In this document: positions 17,468-27,099 of the stretch, piece after piece | How the letters are laid out: each line of letters starts with the position of its first letter | Numbering within the stretch: position 1 is the first letter of the stretch | Assembly (NCBI RefSeq): GCF_009677585.1 | Contig: NZ_WKYV01000006.1 | Location: 1 to 64,000, forward strand | Reading direction: 5' to 3' | DNA length: 64,000 nt | Origin: Lactonifactor sp. BIOML-A5 | GTDB taxonomy: Bacteria > Bacillota > Clostridia > Lachnospirales > Lachnospiraceae | Notes under the pieces: generated by a model | Database searches by the model: none | The model's input: the letters and a program-made list of their open reading frames with translations, nothing else | What the model was told of the DNA's origin: nothing | Program-made: the position numbers and the translations under genes

Positions 17468-18787
17468 ATGGACGCAGACCCTGACGGGAACTCTATTATG
17501 TTTCAGCTGCTGTTTCTTGTATTTCTGACACTGGTGAATGCCTTTTTTGCCGGAGCGGAGATGGCAGTGGTCTCTGTAAACAAGAATAAGATTAAGGTAT
17601 TGGCCGAGGAGGGCAGCAAAAAGGCAATGCTTGTGCAGACCCTTTTTGAAGATTCCACCAAATTCCTGTCTACCATACAGGTGGCGATTACCTTTGCTGG
17701 CTTTCTTTCCAGTGCTTCCGCGGCTACGGGCATCTCGCAGCTTCTTGGTGAGTGGCTGAAACAGTTTGGGATTCCTTACAGCGGGACCATTGCAGTTGTG
17801 GCATTTACCATACTGTTGTCTTATTTTAATCTTGTCTTCGGAGAACTGGTTCCCAAACGGATTGCTTTACAGAAAGCAGAAGAGTTCAGTATGATGACGG
17901 TAAAGCCGATTTATATTATTTCCAGGATCCTGTCCCCATTTATCAAATTATTGTCGCTGTCCACCAACGGCGTGCTCCGTCTGGCTGGGATGAAGACCGA
18001 TCATCTGGAGGAGGCAGTAACGGAGGAAGAGATCAAAGCCATGCTGGAAATGGGAAGCGAGGCAGGGGTTTTCAATAAAGAAGAGAGGGATATGATTAAT
18101 TCAGTCTTTTCTTTTGACGATAAACTGGCCAGGGATGTTATGATTCCCAGAAGGGACGTATTTGCTATCGATCTGAGCGAACCATTTGAGGCATATATTG
18201 ATGAGGTACTGGAGAGCCGTCATTCCAGGATTCCTGTCTATGAAGAAAGTATTGATAATATTGTAGGAATCCTACATATGAAAGATTTCATGATAGAGAT
18301 GCACAAAACGGCATGGTCGGATCTGGACATCAGAGCACTGATCCACCCTGCGTTCTTTGTTCCGGACAGTAAAAACACAGACGAACTGTTCCGGGAAATG
18401 CAGAGGAACAGGGATCACATGGCAGTCTTGATCGATGAATACGGAGGATTTTCCGGCATTGTCACCATTGAAGATCTTGTGGAAGAAATCATGGGAGATA
18501 TCAATGATGAGTATGATATGGTAACTCCGGATATAGAAAAAATAGAGGATGACACTTATCGCCTGGACGGAGGTGTTCTGGTTGAGGAGATCAATGAACA
18601 GCTGCATCTGGACTTGAAAACAGAGAATTATGACACCTTGTCCGGGTTTCTCATTGAGACTCTTGGATATATTCCAGACGGGAAGAATGAGAGTGTTGCT
18701 TTGGAGTCTGTAAAGTTTATCATAGAAAAGATGGAAGGGAAACGGATTCGCTCTGTGGTGCTGAAGGTAGAGCATCCGGATTTTTGA
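17468..18787 (+). CDS. CNNM/CorC-type membrane protein (hemolysin family)
   Basis: This is a 439-residue protein with the DUF21 membrane domain (three to four helices, residues about 10-150), a CBS-domain pair (about 205-330; MIPRRDVFAID and ILHMKDF mark it) and a C-terminal CorC_HlyC domain (about 345-430). Such proteins are implicated in magnesium efflux or ion homeostasis; the hemolysin name is historical. The length is normal. GGAGGAG lies 8 bases before the ATG at 17468 and is part of a strong inverted repeat. The gene stands alone and is followed by a long GC-rich hairpin. Confidence 0.9.
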   Translation: MDADPDGNSIMFQLLFLVFLTLVNAFFAGAEMAVVSVNKNKIKVLAEEGSKKAMLVQTLFEDSTKFLSTIQVAITFAGFLSSASAATGISQLLGEWLKQFGIPYSGTIAVVAFTILLSYFNLVFGELVPKRIALQKAEEFSMMTVKPIYIISRILSPFIKLLSLSTNGVLRLAGMKTDHLEEAVTEEEIKAMLEMGSEAGVFNKEERDMINSVFSFDDKLARDVMIPRRDVFAIDLSEPFEAYIDEVLESRHSRIPVYEESIDNIVGILHMKDFMIEMHKTAWSDLDIRALIHPAFFVPDSKNTDELFREMQRNRDHMAVLIDEYGGFSGIVTIEDLVEEIMGDINDEYDMVTPDIEKIEDDTYRLDGGVLVEEINEQLHLDLKTENYDTLSGFLIETLGYIPDGKNESVALESVKFIIEKMEGKRIRSVVLKVEHPDF

Positions 18788-18830
18788 CAGTGACAGAAGT
18801 GTAAAAATGTGATGGAACAGGAGATACCCG

Positions 18831-18870
18831 GCAGCCGCGCTGTAACTCGAAGGAGATACAGCGCGGCTGC
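18831..18870 (+). terminator. Hairpin, probable terminator
   Basis: GCAGCCGCGCTGTA and TACAGCGCGGCTGC form a perfect 14-bp stem with a 12-base loop. Only TCTATT follows, so the T tract is poor, but the position after the CNNM gene and before a response regulator supports a terminator. Confidence 0.65.
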
Positions 18871-19000
18871 TCTATTGCAGGGCAGGAGCATCCAATAACC
18901 GAAATCCCCATTATAGGAATGGGATTCAAAATATGATATACTATGTGTGCCTGCCGCACTGTGCAGGCTGTATAAGTAAGCAGAAGGCGAGAGGTGCTGT

Positions 19001-19684
19001 ATGGATAAAATACTAATTATAGAAGATGATGAAATGTTAAATGCAGGTGTGTGCTTTCACCTGGAGAAAGGGGGAAGGCAGCCCGTGCCAGCATACGATC
19101 TAAAGACCGCAGAAGCAGTACTTAAGAAAGATACCATTGCACTGATTCTGCTGGATGTAAATCTTCCTGACGGGGATGGGATTTCTTTTGCCCGTAAAAT
19201 AAGAGAAAAAACGAATACCCCCATTATATTCCTGACGGCTCAGGATATGGATGAGGATATGATCCGGGGATTTGAGGCAGGTGCGGATGATTATATTACG
19301 AAACCTTTTAATATTAAGATATTGATGCAGAGGATGGAGGCAATCCTGCGCAGATGCAGGAAAGAAGAGAAAAACATGGTTTACTGCTGCAAAAATCTTC
19401 AGGTAGATTTTGCCTCTATGACCGTAAGAAAGGGGGGAAAGCCCCTCACACTCACCCCCACAGAGTTCAAGCTTCTGCAGGCTTTCTGCAGAAATCCGGG
19501 GCAGGTGCTTACCCGTGAAATGCTGCTGGATAAGCTATGGGACAGTGAAGGGAATTTTGTGGATGAGCACACTCTGACCATCAATATCAGCCGCCTCAGA
19601 TCCAAGATTTCAGATGAGAAGAATTCATACATAAAAACTATATACGGTATGGGATACCAGTGGACGGAGGGAGAAGATGAGTAA
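19001..19684 (+). CDS. OmpR-family response regulator
   Basis: This is a 227-residue regulator with an N-terminal receiver domain (D9-D10 acidic pair, phospho-acceptor D52 in LLDVNLPDGDG, K in ITKPF) and a C-terminal winged helix (about 128-222). The partner kinase gene overlaps its end by 8 bases (ATGAGTAA). The pair is followed by a MacB-type ABC transporter, an arrangement typical of antimicrobial-peptide or cell-envelope stress systems in Firmicutes. I infer that this regulator controls the transporter genes; no clear direct repeat was found before the ATPase gene. Confidence 0.93.
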   Translation: MDKILIIEDDEMLNAGVCFHLEKGGRQPVPAYDLKTAEAVLKKDTIALILLDVNLPDGDGISFARKIREKTNTPIIFLTAQDMDEDMIRGFEAGADDYITKPFNIKILMQRMEAILRRCRKEEKNMVYCCKNLQVDFASMTVRKGGKPLTLTPTEFKLLQAFCRNPGQVLTREMLLDKLWDSEGNFVDEHTLTINISRLRSKISDEKNSYIKTIYGMGYQWTEGEDE

Positions 19685-20711
19685 GAAACGATCAGGAGAG
19701 ACGGTCTGTTACTGGAGTGTATTTGCTTTGATAATGGCAGCTTTTTTGTGTACTGTTTTTTTGAGAGCCAAAGTCTGGAGCGTGGAAAGGATACAGGTAA
19801 GCTGTGTGGGTTTTGCGCTGGCCATGGCTGTGATGGTGTTCCTTGGATATCGGATGCACAGGAGAATCTATCTGGAACTGACGGGCCGTATTTGCAGCTG
19901 CGTGGATGATTTGATTGCGGGAAAAGAACCGCAGATCAACCGGGAGGAAGAACGGATTTCTTCCAAAATAGCCGCAAAGCTGGAGACCTTGGCTGAGATT
20001 ACCCGCCATACCGTAGAGGAAAGCAATGGGAAAAAGACAGAAGTGCAGCAGATTATCTCCGATATCTCTCACCAGCTGAAAACCCCCATTGCCAATATCC
20101 TGATGTACACGGATACCATACGGGACTGTGAGCTGCCCAGAGAGGAGGAAGTAAAGTTCCTGGAGGTTCTGCACCAACAAGTAAGAAAACTGGAATTTCT
20201 GGTGCAGGCCCTGATTAAAATGTCGCGTCTGGAGAGCAATCTGATCGTTCTGAAAAAGTCAGAGGGGGATTTATACCATACCCTGGCCAGGGCAGTGGCG
20301 GCAGTAACCCTGTCGGCACAGGAAAAAAATCTAACTGTTAAAGCAGAGTGCAGGGAAGGAATACGCCTGTGGCACGATCCCAAGTGGACCGAGGAGGCTG
20401 TTTTTAATGTGCTGGATAATGCTGTCAAATATACGCCGGAGGGAGGAACCATAACCATCTCCATGTGTCAGTGGCAGATCTACACCAAGATCAGTATCCG
20501 GGATACGGGCATCGGGATAGATCCGGAGCACAGGAACGATATCTTTAAACGGTTTTACCGGGAAAACAAGGTACATGAGGCAAAGGGAATCGGTGTGGGT
20601 CTTTATCTTGCCCGGAAGATTATTTCTCTCCAGGGAGGATACGTAAGCGTCCGCTCAAAACCGGGGGAGGGTACAGAATTCTCGCTGTATCTACCCAATG
20701 ATCAACGATGA
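19677..20711 (+). CDS. Sensor histidine kinase (short, two TM segments)
   Basis: This is a 344-residue kinase. Two close hydrophobic segments (about 11-30 and 40-58) with hardly any outside loop suggest intramembrane sensing. The dimerisation domain has SHQLKTPIANI with phospho-acceptor H132, and the ATPase domain shows NVLDNAVKYTPEGG, DTGIGI and GVGLYLARKI. The missing sensor loop is the mark of kinases that sense through a partner ABC transporter, such as BceS types; the FtsX-type permease gene follows downstream. The gene overlaps the response regulator by 8 bases. Confidence 0.93.
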   Translation: MSKKRSGETVCYWSVFALIMAAFLCTVFLRAKVWSVERIQVSCVGFALAMAVMVFLGYRMHRRIYLELTGRICSCVDDLIAGKEPQINREEERISSKIAAKLETLAEITRHTVEESNGKKTEVQQIISDISHQLKTPIANILMYTDTIRDCELPREEEVKFLEVLHQQVRKLEFLVQALIKMSRLESNLIVLKKSEGDLYHTLARAVAAVTLSAQEKNLTVKAECREGIRLWHDPKWTEEAVFNVLDNAVKYTPEGGTITISMCQWQIYTKISIRDTGIGIDPEHRNDIFKRFYRENKVHEAKGIGVGLYLARKIISLQGGYVSVRSKPGEGTEFSLYLPNDQR

Positions 20712-20814
20712 ATGTTTCAGAATTGATACCATTTTCTTTTTCTGTGAGAGGGTTTTGCAACAATTGCGTGATAGGATAAGACTATAGAAAAACGAAGGAA
20801 ATGAGGAAGGTATC

Positions 20815-21492
20815 ATGAGTATATTAAAGGTTGAAAACTTAAAAAAATATTATGGTTCTGGGGAATCTCAGGTGAAAGCCCTGGATGGGGTGAATCTGGA
20901 AGTAGAAAAAGGGAGCTTTACTGCAATTGTGGGAACTTCGGGGAGCGGCAAATCCACCCTCCTTCATATGATGGGGGGACTTGATGTGCCCACCAGCGGA
21001 AGTGTTGAAGTGGCAGAACGTGAGATATCCCAGATGAGCGACGATGAGCTAACGATTTTCCGCCGCCGGCAGATCGGGTTTGTGTTTCAGGCTTATAATC
21101 TTGTCCCTATACTGAACGCCTATGAAAATATTGTGCTTCCTATTCAGCTGGACGGAAGTAAAGTAGATAAGGATTTCGTCATGGATGTAGTGGGAATTAT
21201 GGGCATTGAGAAAAAGCTGAAAAGCATGCCCAATCAGCTGTCAGGCGGGGAGCAGCAGCGTGTGGCAATCGCCAGGGCGCTGGCAGCCAAACCTGCAATC
21301 CTACTGGCGGATGAACCTACAGGAAATCTGGATACCCGCACCAGTCAGGATGTTCTCGGACTTCTGAAAACAACCGGGGAGCGGTTTGGGCAGACCATTG
21401 TTATGATTACCCATAATGAAGAGATTGCGCAGCTTGCAGATACCATTATCCGTATCGAGGATGGAAAAATCGCAGAAAGCAGGTGGCAGTAA
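20815..21492 (+). CDS. MacB/LolD-type ABC ATPase
   Basis: This 225-residue ATPase shows Walker [10 protein letters not shown], signature [15 protein letters not shown] and Walker [13 protein letters not shown], which is the pattern of the MacB/LolD/BceA class. It powers an FtsX-type permease rather than a classic transporter. GAGGAAGG precedes the ATG. The permease gene begins at the last base of its stop codon (TAATG), so the two are translated together. Confidence 0.95.
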   Translation: MSILKVENLKKYYGSGESQVKALDGVNLEVEKGSFTAIVGTSGSGKSTLLHMMGGLDVPTSGSVEVAEREISQMSDDELTIFRRRQIGFVFQAYNLVPILNAYENIVLPIQLDGSKVDKDFVMDVVGIMGIEKKLKSMPNQLSGGEQQRVAIARALAAKPAILLADEPTGNLDTRTSQDVLGLLKTTGERFGQTIVMITHNEEIAQLADTIIRIEDGKIAESRWQ

Positions 21493-23942
21493 TGAAGATG
21501 GATCAGAACAACAATGGGGCTGTGATAAGACAGATTGCAAAGAAAAGCCTTGCGGGCAGCAGAACCAGAAATATATTCACCTGTCTTACCATAGCCATGG
21601 GAGTGGCCCTGGTACTCACCTTTGTATTATATCTTTTTGGAAATTCAAAGCAGCAGCTTAGGACCCAGGAAGAGACACCCCAGGTATCTTATATGGACAT
21701 CACCCCGGAGCAGGCGGAACAGTTAAAAGGGTTTCCTGAGATAAAATGGCTGGGCTTATCCAAGAGTGTGGGAAGCGGTAAAGTGGGCAGCAACCGTTTG
21801 GGCGTAACCTATCAGGATGAGATTATGATGGAAAAAAATGAAATCTCTTATACTGGCGAGCTTCCCCAAAAGGACGGGGAGATTATGGTACCCCGGGACT
21901 ACCTGACGCAGCTGGGCCTGAAAATCCGGCCAGGTGATACGGTCTCCCTGGATCTGGGAGATAACACAGAAAGAGAATATAAGGTTACGGGAATTGTGGA
22001 TACCCCATCTAAGACCAGCAATAACCACAGGATCTATGTCTCACTGCCCTGCGCGATTGCTCTTACCGGAGATGAAGAAAGTCTTCTGGATGCCACGGTG
22101 AATCTGAACCAGGCAGTAAATATGACATTCCCTCAGGCAGAGGAGACTGCGGCAGCGCTGGGTGAGAAGGCAGGGCTGACCCAGGAACAGATTAAAGTCA
22201 GCGAGGCATTCTTTAATCAGGCAGGCATATCCAGACTTACGATGAACAGTGTGGCGGCTTTGGCCCTTGTGGCAATTCTTATCTTAGCGGCAGCAGGGCT
22301 GGTAATCCATAATATTTTCTATATCGCTGTGGCAGGAAAGGTGAGAGAGTACGGACAGATGAGGACCCTGGGTATGACCAGAAAACAGGTCAGGGCCCTG
22401 GTGTCCCGGGAGGGGACTGCACTGGCTGCAAAGGGCATACCTCTGGGACTTATCATCGGAGCTGTTATGGGATATGTGCTGATACCCGGCGGCTGGGACT
22501 GGAAGACCACTCTTGGTGGGATGGCTGTGTGTGCCGTGTTAGGGCTTGCAGCCGTGCGTATATCTGTGAGCAAGCCGGGAAAGATCGCAGCTAAAACAGC
22601 ACCAGTTGAGGCCATCAGTTATACAGGCTATTCCCAGAACCAGGGTTCATCCAAAAAAAGGTATTCCTATCTGACCCCAGGGAATCTGGCGGTCCTGAAT
22701 CTGAAGAGAAGCAAAAAGAAATCCCTTCTGACCTTGTGCTCTCTTGTGCTTGCCGGTGTTCTGCTGGGGGCCATCAGCAGCTTTGTGATTTCCTACAATC
22801 CAGGCGCTTCTGTAGAATCCTCTTTTCCCAACGGGGATTACCAGCTTCAGCTCTCTGCGGAATCCGGGTTTGGCAATCAGGATCTCAGTGAAGAAGGGAG
22901 AATGAAGCAGTATGCAGCGCTGCAGAGCAGCGGTATCATCGGTAATGAGACGAGAAAAGAAGTGGAGGGGATCGACGGCGTAACTGCGACCCGTCCCTGG
23001 CGATATCTGAATGTAAGTACGGATCTTTTTCAGAAGGAGACAAATTTGGGGATCAATGGGTTCAGTGAGGATGAATTTGAATGGGTGAAGCAGATGGGTT
23101 ATGACGGCCCTCAGACATATGAGGAGCTTATGAGCCAGCCGGGATTGATTGTTGAGACCGAGAGCAACAGGAACTTTAAAGAGTTTCCGGTAAAAAGAGG
23201 GGATATGATTCATGTTGTCACTTATAACGGCAGGGGAGAACGATTGGAAAAAGATTTCCCGGTAGTGGGTACTTTTCACTATATATCCTGGATGATGGAT
23301 CACAGAAAGGAGAATAAAAAGCTGCCTATAACCATTATGGGAAGTACGCTGCTGATGCCGTCGGAAATCCTTGATGACTGGGCCGGCATGGATACCACCT
23401 ATGGGTTTGAGATTGAGACAGACCCTGCCAAGAGCGGGGAAGTAGGGGAAACGCTGGAAAAGCTGTACGGCACCGAGGAGAACCTGTTTCTCAATTCAAA
23501 GACAGAAAACATGGCATATCTGGACCAGATGTTTTTGCCGGCAAAGATTATTCTCTTTGTTCTTGCCGGATTCCTGGTAGTGTTTGGAGTGATTAACCTG
23601 ATGAATACCGTACTGACGAATCTGTTTACCAGAAAGAGGGAGCTGGGAATCTTTCAGGCAGTGGGGATGACCAGGGAGCAGATGAGAAAGATGCTGGGCA
23701 GAGAAAGTCTCATCTATGTGGCAGCTACCATTGTCTGTACGCTGACCTTTGGGGGATTGCTGGGATATGGGCTGGTCGACGCCCTGGATCAGATGGGAAT
23801 GAGTGTCAAATACCAGTACCCGTGGATTCCGGTTCTTCTGTTTGTAGCTGTACTAGGCGCTATGCAGGCAGGCTTGACACGGTACGGAGTTCAGATGCTG
23901 CAGAAGGAGACCCTCTCTGAGAGAATGAGAAAGGCGGACTAA
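21492..23942 (+). CDS. FtsX-type ABC transporter permease
   Basis: This is an 816-residue membrane protein with two FtsX repeats. One N-terminal helix (about 30-50) is followed by a large outside domain (about 55-245), three helices (about 250-365), a second single helix (about 415-435), a second outside domain (about 440-680), and three helices to the end (about 685-805). Each triple-helix block carries the family signature YGQMRTLGMTRKQ or LGIFQAVGMTREQ. MacB-like systems of Firmicutes act in antimicrobial-peptide resistance or envelope stress rather than in import. I chose ATG 21492, overlapping the ATPase stop codon; an in-frame GTG at 21483 is less likely. Confidence 0.9.
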   Translation: MKMDQNNNGAVIRQIAKKSLAGSRTRNIFTCLTIAMGVALVLTFVLYLFGNSKQQLRTQEETPQVSYMDITPEQAEQLKGFPEIKWLGLSKSVGSGKVGSNRLGVTYQDEIMMEKNEISYTGELPQKDGEIMVPRDYLTQLGLKIRPGDTVSLDLGDNTEREYKVTGIVDTPSKTSNNHRIYVSLPCAIALTGDEESLLDATVNLNQAVNMTFPQAEETAAALGEKAGLTQEQIKVSEAFFNQAGISRLTMNSVAALALVAILILAAAGLVIHNIFYIAVAGKVREYGQMRTLGMTRKQVRALVSREGTALAAKGIPLGLIIGAVMGYVLIPGGWDWKTTLGGMAVCAVLGLAAVRISVSKPGKIAAKTAPVEAISYTGYSQNQGSSKKRYSYLTPGNLAVLNLKRSKKKSLLTLCSLVLAGVLLGAISSFVISYNPGASVESSFPNGDYQLQLSAESGFGNQDLSEEGRMKQYAALQSSGIIGNETRKEVEGIDGVTATRPWRYLNVSTDLFQKETNLGINGFSEDEFEWVKQMGYDGPQTYEELMSQPGLIVETESNRNFKEFPVKRGDMIHVVTYNGRGERLEKDFPVVGTFHYISWMMDHRKENKKLPITIMGSTLLMPSEILDDWAGMDTTYGFEIETDPAKSGEVGETLEKLYGTEENLFLNSKTENMAYLDQMFLPAKIILFVLAGFLVVFGVINLMNTVLTNLFTRKRELGIFQAVGMTREQMRKMLGRESLIYVAATIVCTLTFGGLLGYGLVDALDQMGMSVKYQYPWIPVLLFVAVLGAMQAGLTRYGVQMLQKETLSERMRKAD

Positions 23943-23970
23943 CGGACAGACCAAAGAGCAGTTAAAATTG

Positions 23971-24021
23971 AAAAGACACCTCAGGCTGAGAATGCAATTT
24001 CCTGTGCCTGAGGTGTCTTTT
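23971..24021. terminator. Bidirectional terminator
   Basis: AAAAGACACCTCAGGC (23971-23986) and its exact complement (24006-24021) form a 16-bp stem bounded by A and T runs on both sides. It lies between the convergent permease and hybrid kinase genes. Confidence 0.9.
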
Positions 24022-24025
24022 ATGA

Positions 24026-26905
24026 TTACAGTACTCTGTTCAGTTCCCTGAGCAGTGTAGTGATATCCAGCGGTTTTATAAGATAGCCTGACATACAGGC
24101 GGCATACGCTTCTTTTTTATCTTCCTCAAAGGCATTGGCTGTCATGGCGAGAATAGGCAATGTGGAGGAATCACTGCGGTTCATTGTCCGGATTGCTTTT
24201 GTGGCCTCAAGGCCGTCCATAACAGGCATTCGGATATCCATCAGGATTGCCTGATAGGTACCGGGGGGGTGGCTCTGGTAAGCGTCCACAGCTTCTTTTC
24301 CGTTGGAGGCCACGTCTACTGCGGCCCCATGAAGCTCCAGCAGTGTTTTGGCTATTTCCTGATTCAGCTCATTATCCTCAACCAGAAGAATCCGCCGGCC
24401 CTCCAATGGGGAGTCAGAGGCCTCTTTGGGGGCCATATCTTTTTTATCCAATTGTGAAAGCGTATCAAAGATGGAAGAGCGCAGCAGCGGCTTGGCAAGA
24501 AAATAATCTATCCCGGCCTCTCTGGCCTCCTGCTCGATTTCGATCCAGCTGTATGCTGTGATCATAATAATCATTGTATCCGGGCCAACCATGCGGCGAA
24601 TACGCCGTGCAGTCTCAATCCCGTCCATGCCGGGCATTTTCCAGTCGATCATAGCAATGTCAAACACCCGGTGCTCTTCCAGGCTTTTGCTCACTTCTTC
24701 GATTGCCTCAAAGCCGGATGCGGCCCAGACCGTTTTGGCCCCGATATCCGCCAGAATGAAAGCAGTCTGCTTTCCCACGGAAGGGTCGTCGTCTGCCACT
24801 AACACGTGAAACCCTTTCAGGAGATTCTGACGCTTCCGGTTCCACTCTTTTTCAGCGTCATCAGAAACCAGCTGGAAGGGGATCGTAACCGTAAATTTAC
24901 TTCCCTCTGCCTTAGTGCTCTCTGCCTTTACTTCTCCTCCCATAAGCTGAGCCAGGTTATAGACGATAGAAAGGCCCAGTCCGCTGCCCACGTTGTTCCG
25001 TGCGCTGCCAGGGGATTCCTGTTCAAATGGCTGGAACATCCGTTTCATGAACTCTTCTGACATGCCGATTCCCGTATCGCTGACTGTAAACTGCAGATAG
25101 GCAAACCCGTTGGTCCGTCTTTCTTCTTCTACATCTATGGTGATTTTCCCTCCGGAGGGGGTAAACTTTAATGCATTTGAGAGAAGATTCATCAATATTT
25201 GCTTCATGCGCAGGGAATCACCGATATAATGAGCATCCAAAGGCTCCTGGTGCCGCATTTCATAAGAGATCCCCTTTTCGACAGTCTGGGAGTATATGAG
25301 ACCGTTCACTTCATCCAGAAATGCCTTAAAGCTAAAAAGTTCTCTGGCGATCTCCATCTTATCGGTTTCAATTTTGGACATGTCCAGTATATCGTTGATC
25401 AGAGAGAGCAGATATTGGGAGGAGGCATCAATTCTTCTAAAACAGTCCTGAACGACTTTTTTATCCTCCAGCTTCAGTTGCCCGATGGTACTCATACCGA
25501 TGATGGCATTCATAGGTGTGCGGATATCATGGCTCATGCGGGACAGAAAGTCAGATTTGGCATGACTGGCGGCTTTGGCAGAGGCAAGAGCATCCCGGAG
25601 AAGCTGCTCCTGACGTGCCTTCTCCCTCCTCTGGGAATCCAGAACCTTAACCAAATCAATGGCAAGGATGTCGTCGTTGAAGGGGTTCTCTACCTTGATC
25701 ATATGGACAGATATCCAGTGGTAGATGCCGTCTGCATCTTTTTGCTGAAGCTCCATGTATACTTCCTGCTCTCCCGCAGTGAAGCGTCTTATAAGCTCTT
25801 CCCTGCAAAAGGTAGCGGCAAAATCACTCTGATAGGAAGCATAAATATCGGGAAGGCTGCTGTTTATCATGTCAGTGTACAGACCTTCTTTTGGTGTGGA
25901 ATAGCCATTCTGGCTGTAAGAAAAGCGGCTGTATGTATTCTTGGTCAGATTAAGGCTCATTATTTGAGGATAGGCCGTATGAATAGCAGCCCTAAGAAAC
26001 CGGTTCTCCAAAACCCGTTCCTGCTCCTGAGCTTTCTCCAGGGATACCTGCTCAGTGATATCTGTAATCACCGCCTGTATGACCTCCAGACCGTCACTGT
26101 TAATAATCCTTCTCATAACAGCATTGATCCAAGCTTCCTCCCCGTTTTTCCTATAACATCTCCTTCGGTAGGTTCCCGCCTCCCCGTTCAGCGTCAGCTC
26201 TTCTATTATAGAGGCGATACGTGTATAGTCCTCGGATTCCGCCTCCAGAAGAGGGCTTTTTGCCCTATGGCGGAATTCCTCTTCCGAGGAGTACCCATAA
26301 ATTTTCCAGGCCATAGGATTAGCGGATATCACTTCGTGATCCGGTTTGGTGGCAAACTGTATAATCCCGCAGGGAATGGTATTGTACAGATGTTCCAGAA
26401 ACTGGGCCTGCTGTTCGTATTCCAGGCTTTTTGCGTTCAGAGCCAGCTGCAGACGCTGGTATTCCTCCCGGCCGGCCTCAACAGGAAATAATTCGTCATC
26501 TTTAATGGCAGCATAAGGGACTGAGTTGTGGATATGTACGGTTTCTAAGGCTTCCCCTTTCTCCCGGAAGATAAAGGTTACCCGCTGCCAGACATCTAAA
26601 TACGCCTCACACCCCGGTTTGCTCCGCAGCCGGCTGACGCCTTCGCAGAGATAGGAGCCTCCGCCCAGATCCAAAGAGTGATATTCCTCATCAGACATAT
26701 CACAGGCAATCATATCATCTTTTCCCATGCGAAAGCAGGCTTCTACCGCATCCCTGCCTTCTGCTTTCTGCTTTTCCCCTCCACCCAGCCATATGATATC
26801 ATCCGCAAAAGTGGAGATCATAAATTCCAGATCAGAGTCGCAGAAATAGGTTTTTAATATTTTTCCGGCCAGCGCTTCCACTTCCGGCAGTGTCTTTTTT
26901 CCCAT
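24026..26905 (-). CDS. Hybrid histidine kinase with NTF2-like, PAS and two receiver domains
   Basis: This is a 959-residue soluble signalling protein. Order of parts: a SnoaL/NTF2-like domain (about 1-135), a short coiled-coil (about 150-172), a PAS domain (about 175-290) with linker, a second PAS-like domain (about 300-440), a dimerisation domain with HDIRTPMNAI and phospho-acceptor H459, an ATPase domain (about 570-690; GSGLGLSIVYNLAQLMGG), a first receiver (DWKMPG, about 700-820) and a second receiver (ILMDIRMPVMDG, about 840-957). It has no membrane segment, so the signal is cytoplasmic. There is no output domain; the target must be a separate protein. The gene stands alone on this strand. 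Confidence 0.9.
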   Translation of the reverse strand: MGKKTLPEVEALAGKILKTYFCDSDLEFMISTFADDIIWLGGGEKQKAEGRDAVEACFRMGKDDMIACDMSDEEYHSLDLGGGSYLCEGVSRLRSKPGCEAYLDVWQRVTFIFREKGEALETVHIHNSVPYAAIKDDELFPVEAGREEYQRLQLALNAKSLEYEQQAQFLEHLYNTIPCGIIQFATKPDHEVISANPMAWKIYGYSSEEEFRHRAKSPLLEAESEDYTRIASIIEELTLNGEAGTYRRRCYRKNGEEAWINAVMRRIINSDGLEVIQAVITDITEQVSLEKAQEQERVLENRFLRAAIHTAYPQIMSLNLTKNTYSRFSYSQNGYSTPKEGLYTDMINSSLPDIYASYQSDFAATFCREELIRRFTAGEQEVYMELQQKDADGIYHWISVHMIKVENPFNDDILAIDLVKVLDSQRREKARQEQLLRDALASAKAASHAKSDFLSRMSHDIRTPMNAIIGMSTIGQLKLEDKKVVQDCFRRIDASSQYLLSLINDILDMSKIETDKMEIARELFSFKAFLDEVNGLIYSQTVEKGISYEMRHQEPLDAHYIGDSLRMKQILMNLLSNALKFTPSGGKITIDVEEERRTNGFAYLQFTVSDTGIGMSEEFMKRMFQPFEQESPGSARNNVGSGLGLSIVYNLAQLMGGEVKAESTKAEGSKFTVTIPFQLVSDDAEKEWNRKRQNLLKGFHVLVADDDPSVGKQTAFILADIGAKTVWAASGFEAIEEVSKSLEEHRVFDIAMIDWKMPGMDGIETARRIRRMVGPDTMIIMITAYSWIEIEQEAREAGIDYFLAKPLLRSSIFDTLSQLDKKDMAPKEASDSPLEGRRILLVEDNELNQEIAKTLLELHGAAVDVASNGKEAVDAYQSHPPGTYQAILMDIRMPVMDGLEATKAIRTMNRSDSSTLPILAMTANAFEEDKKEAYAACMSGYLIKPLDITTLLRELNRVL

Positions 26906-27099
26906 GATAGCTTCCTCTCTATCCTTCTAACAATTTCTTAAATCATAACATAGTTAGATCTCTAAAGAAAGCTTTTCTTAGCAGAAGAGAGGAGGATATC
27001 AGGGGCAGAATTAAGTAATTTTTAAGAGCTTACTAAGAGAATAGGATCAAATGCATTCCTTGTCTGTGCTTTAATTGTTATAGATAGGAGGAAGTAGTT

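Noticed and set aside
25199..26491. Plus-strand reading frame of 430 codons opposite the hybrid kinase
   Set aside because: It is a shadow of the kinase PAS and dimerisation domains; the translation has no domain likeness.
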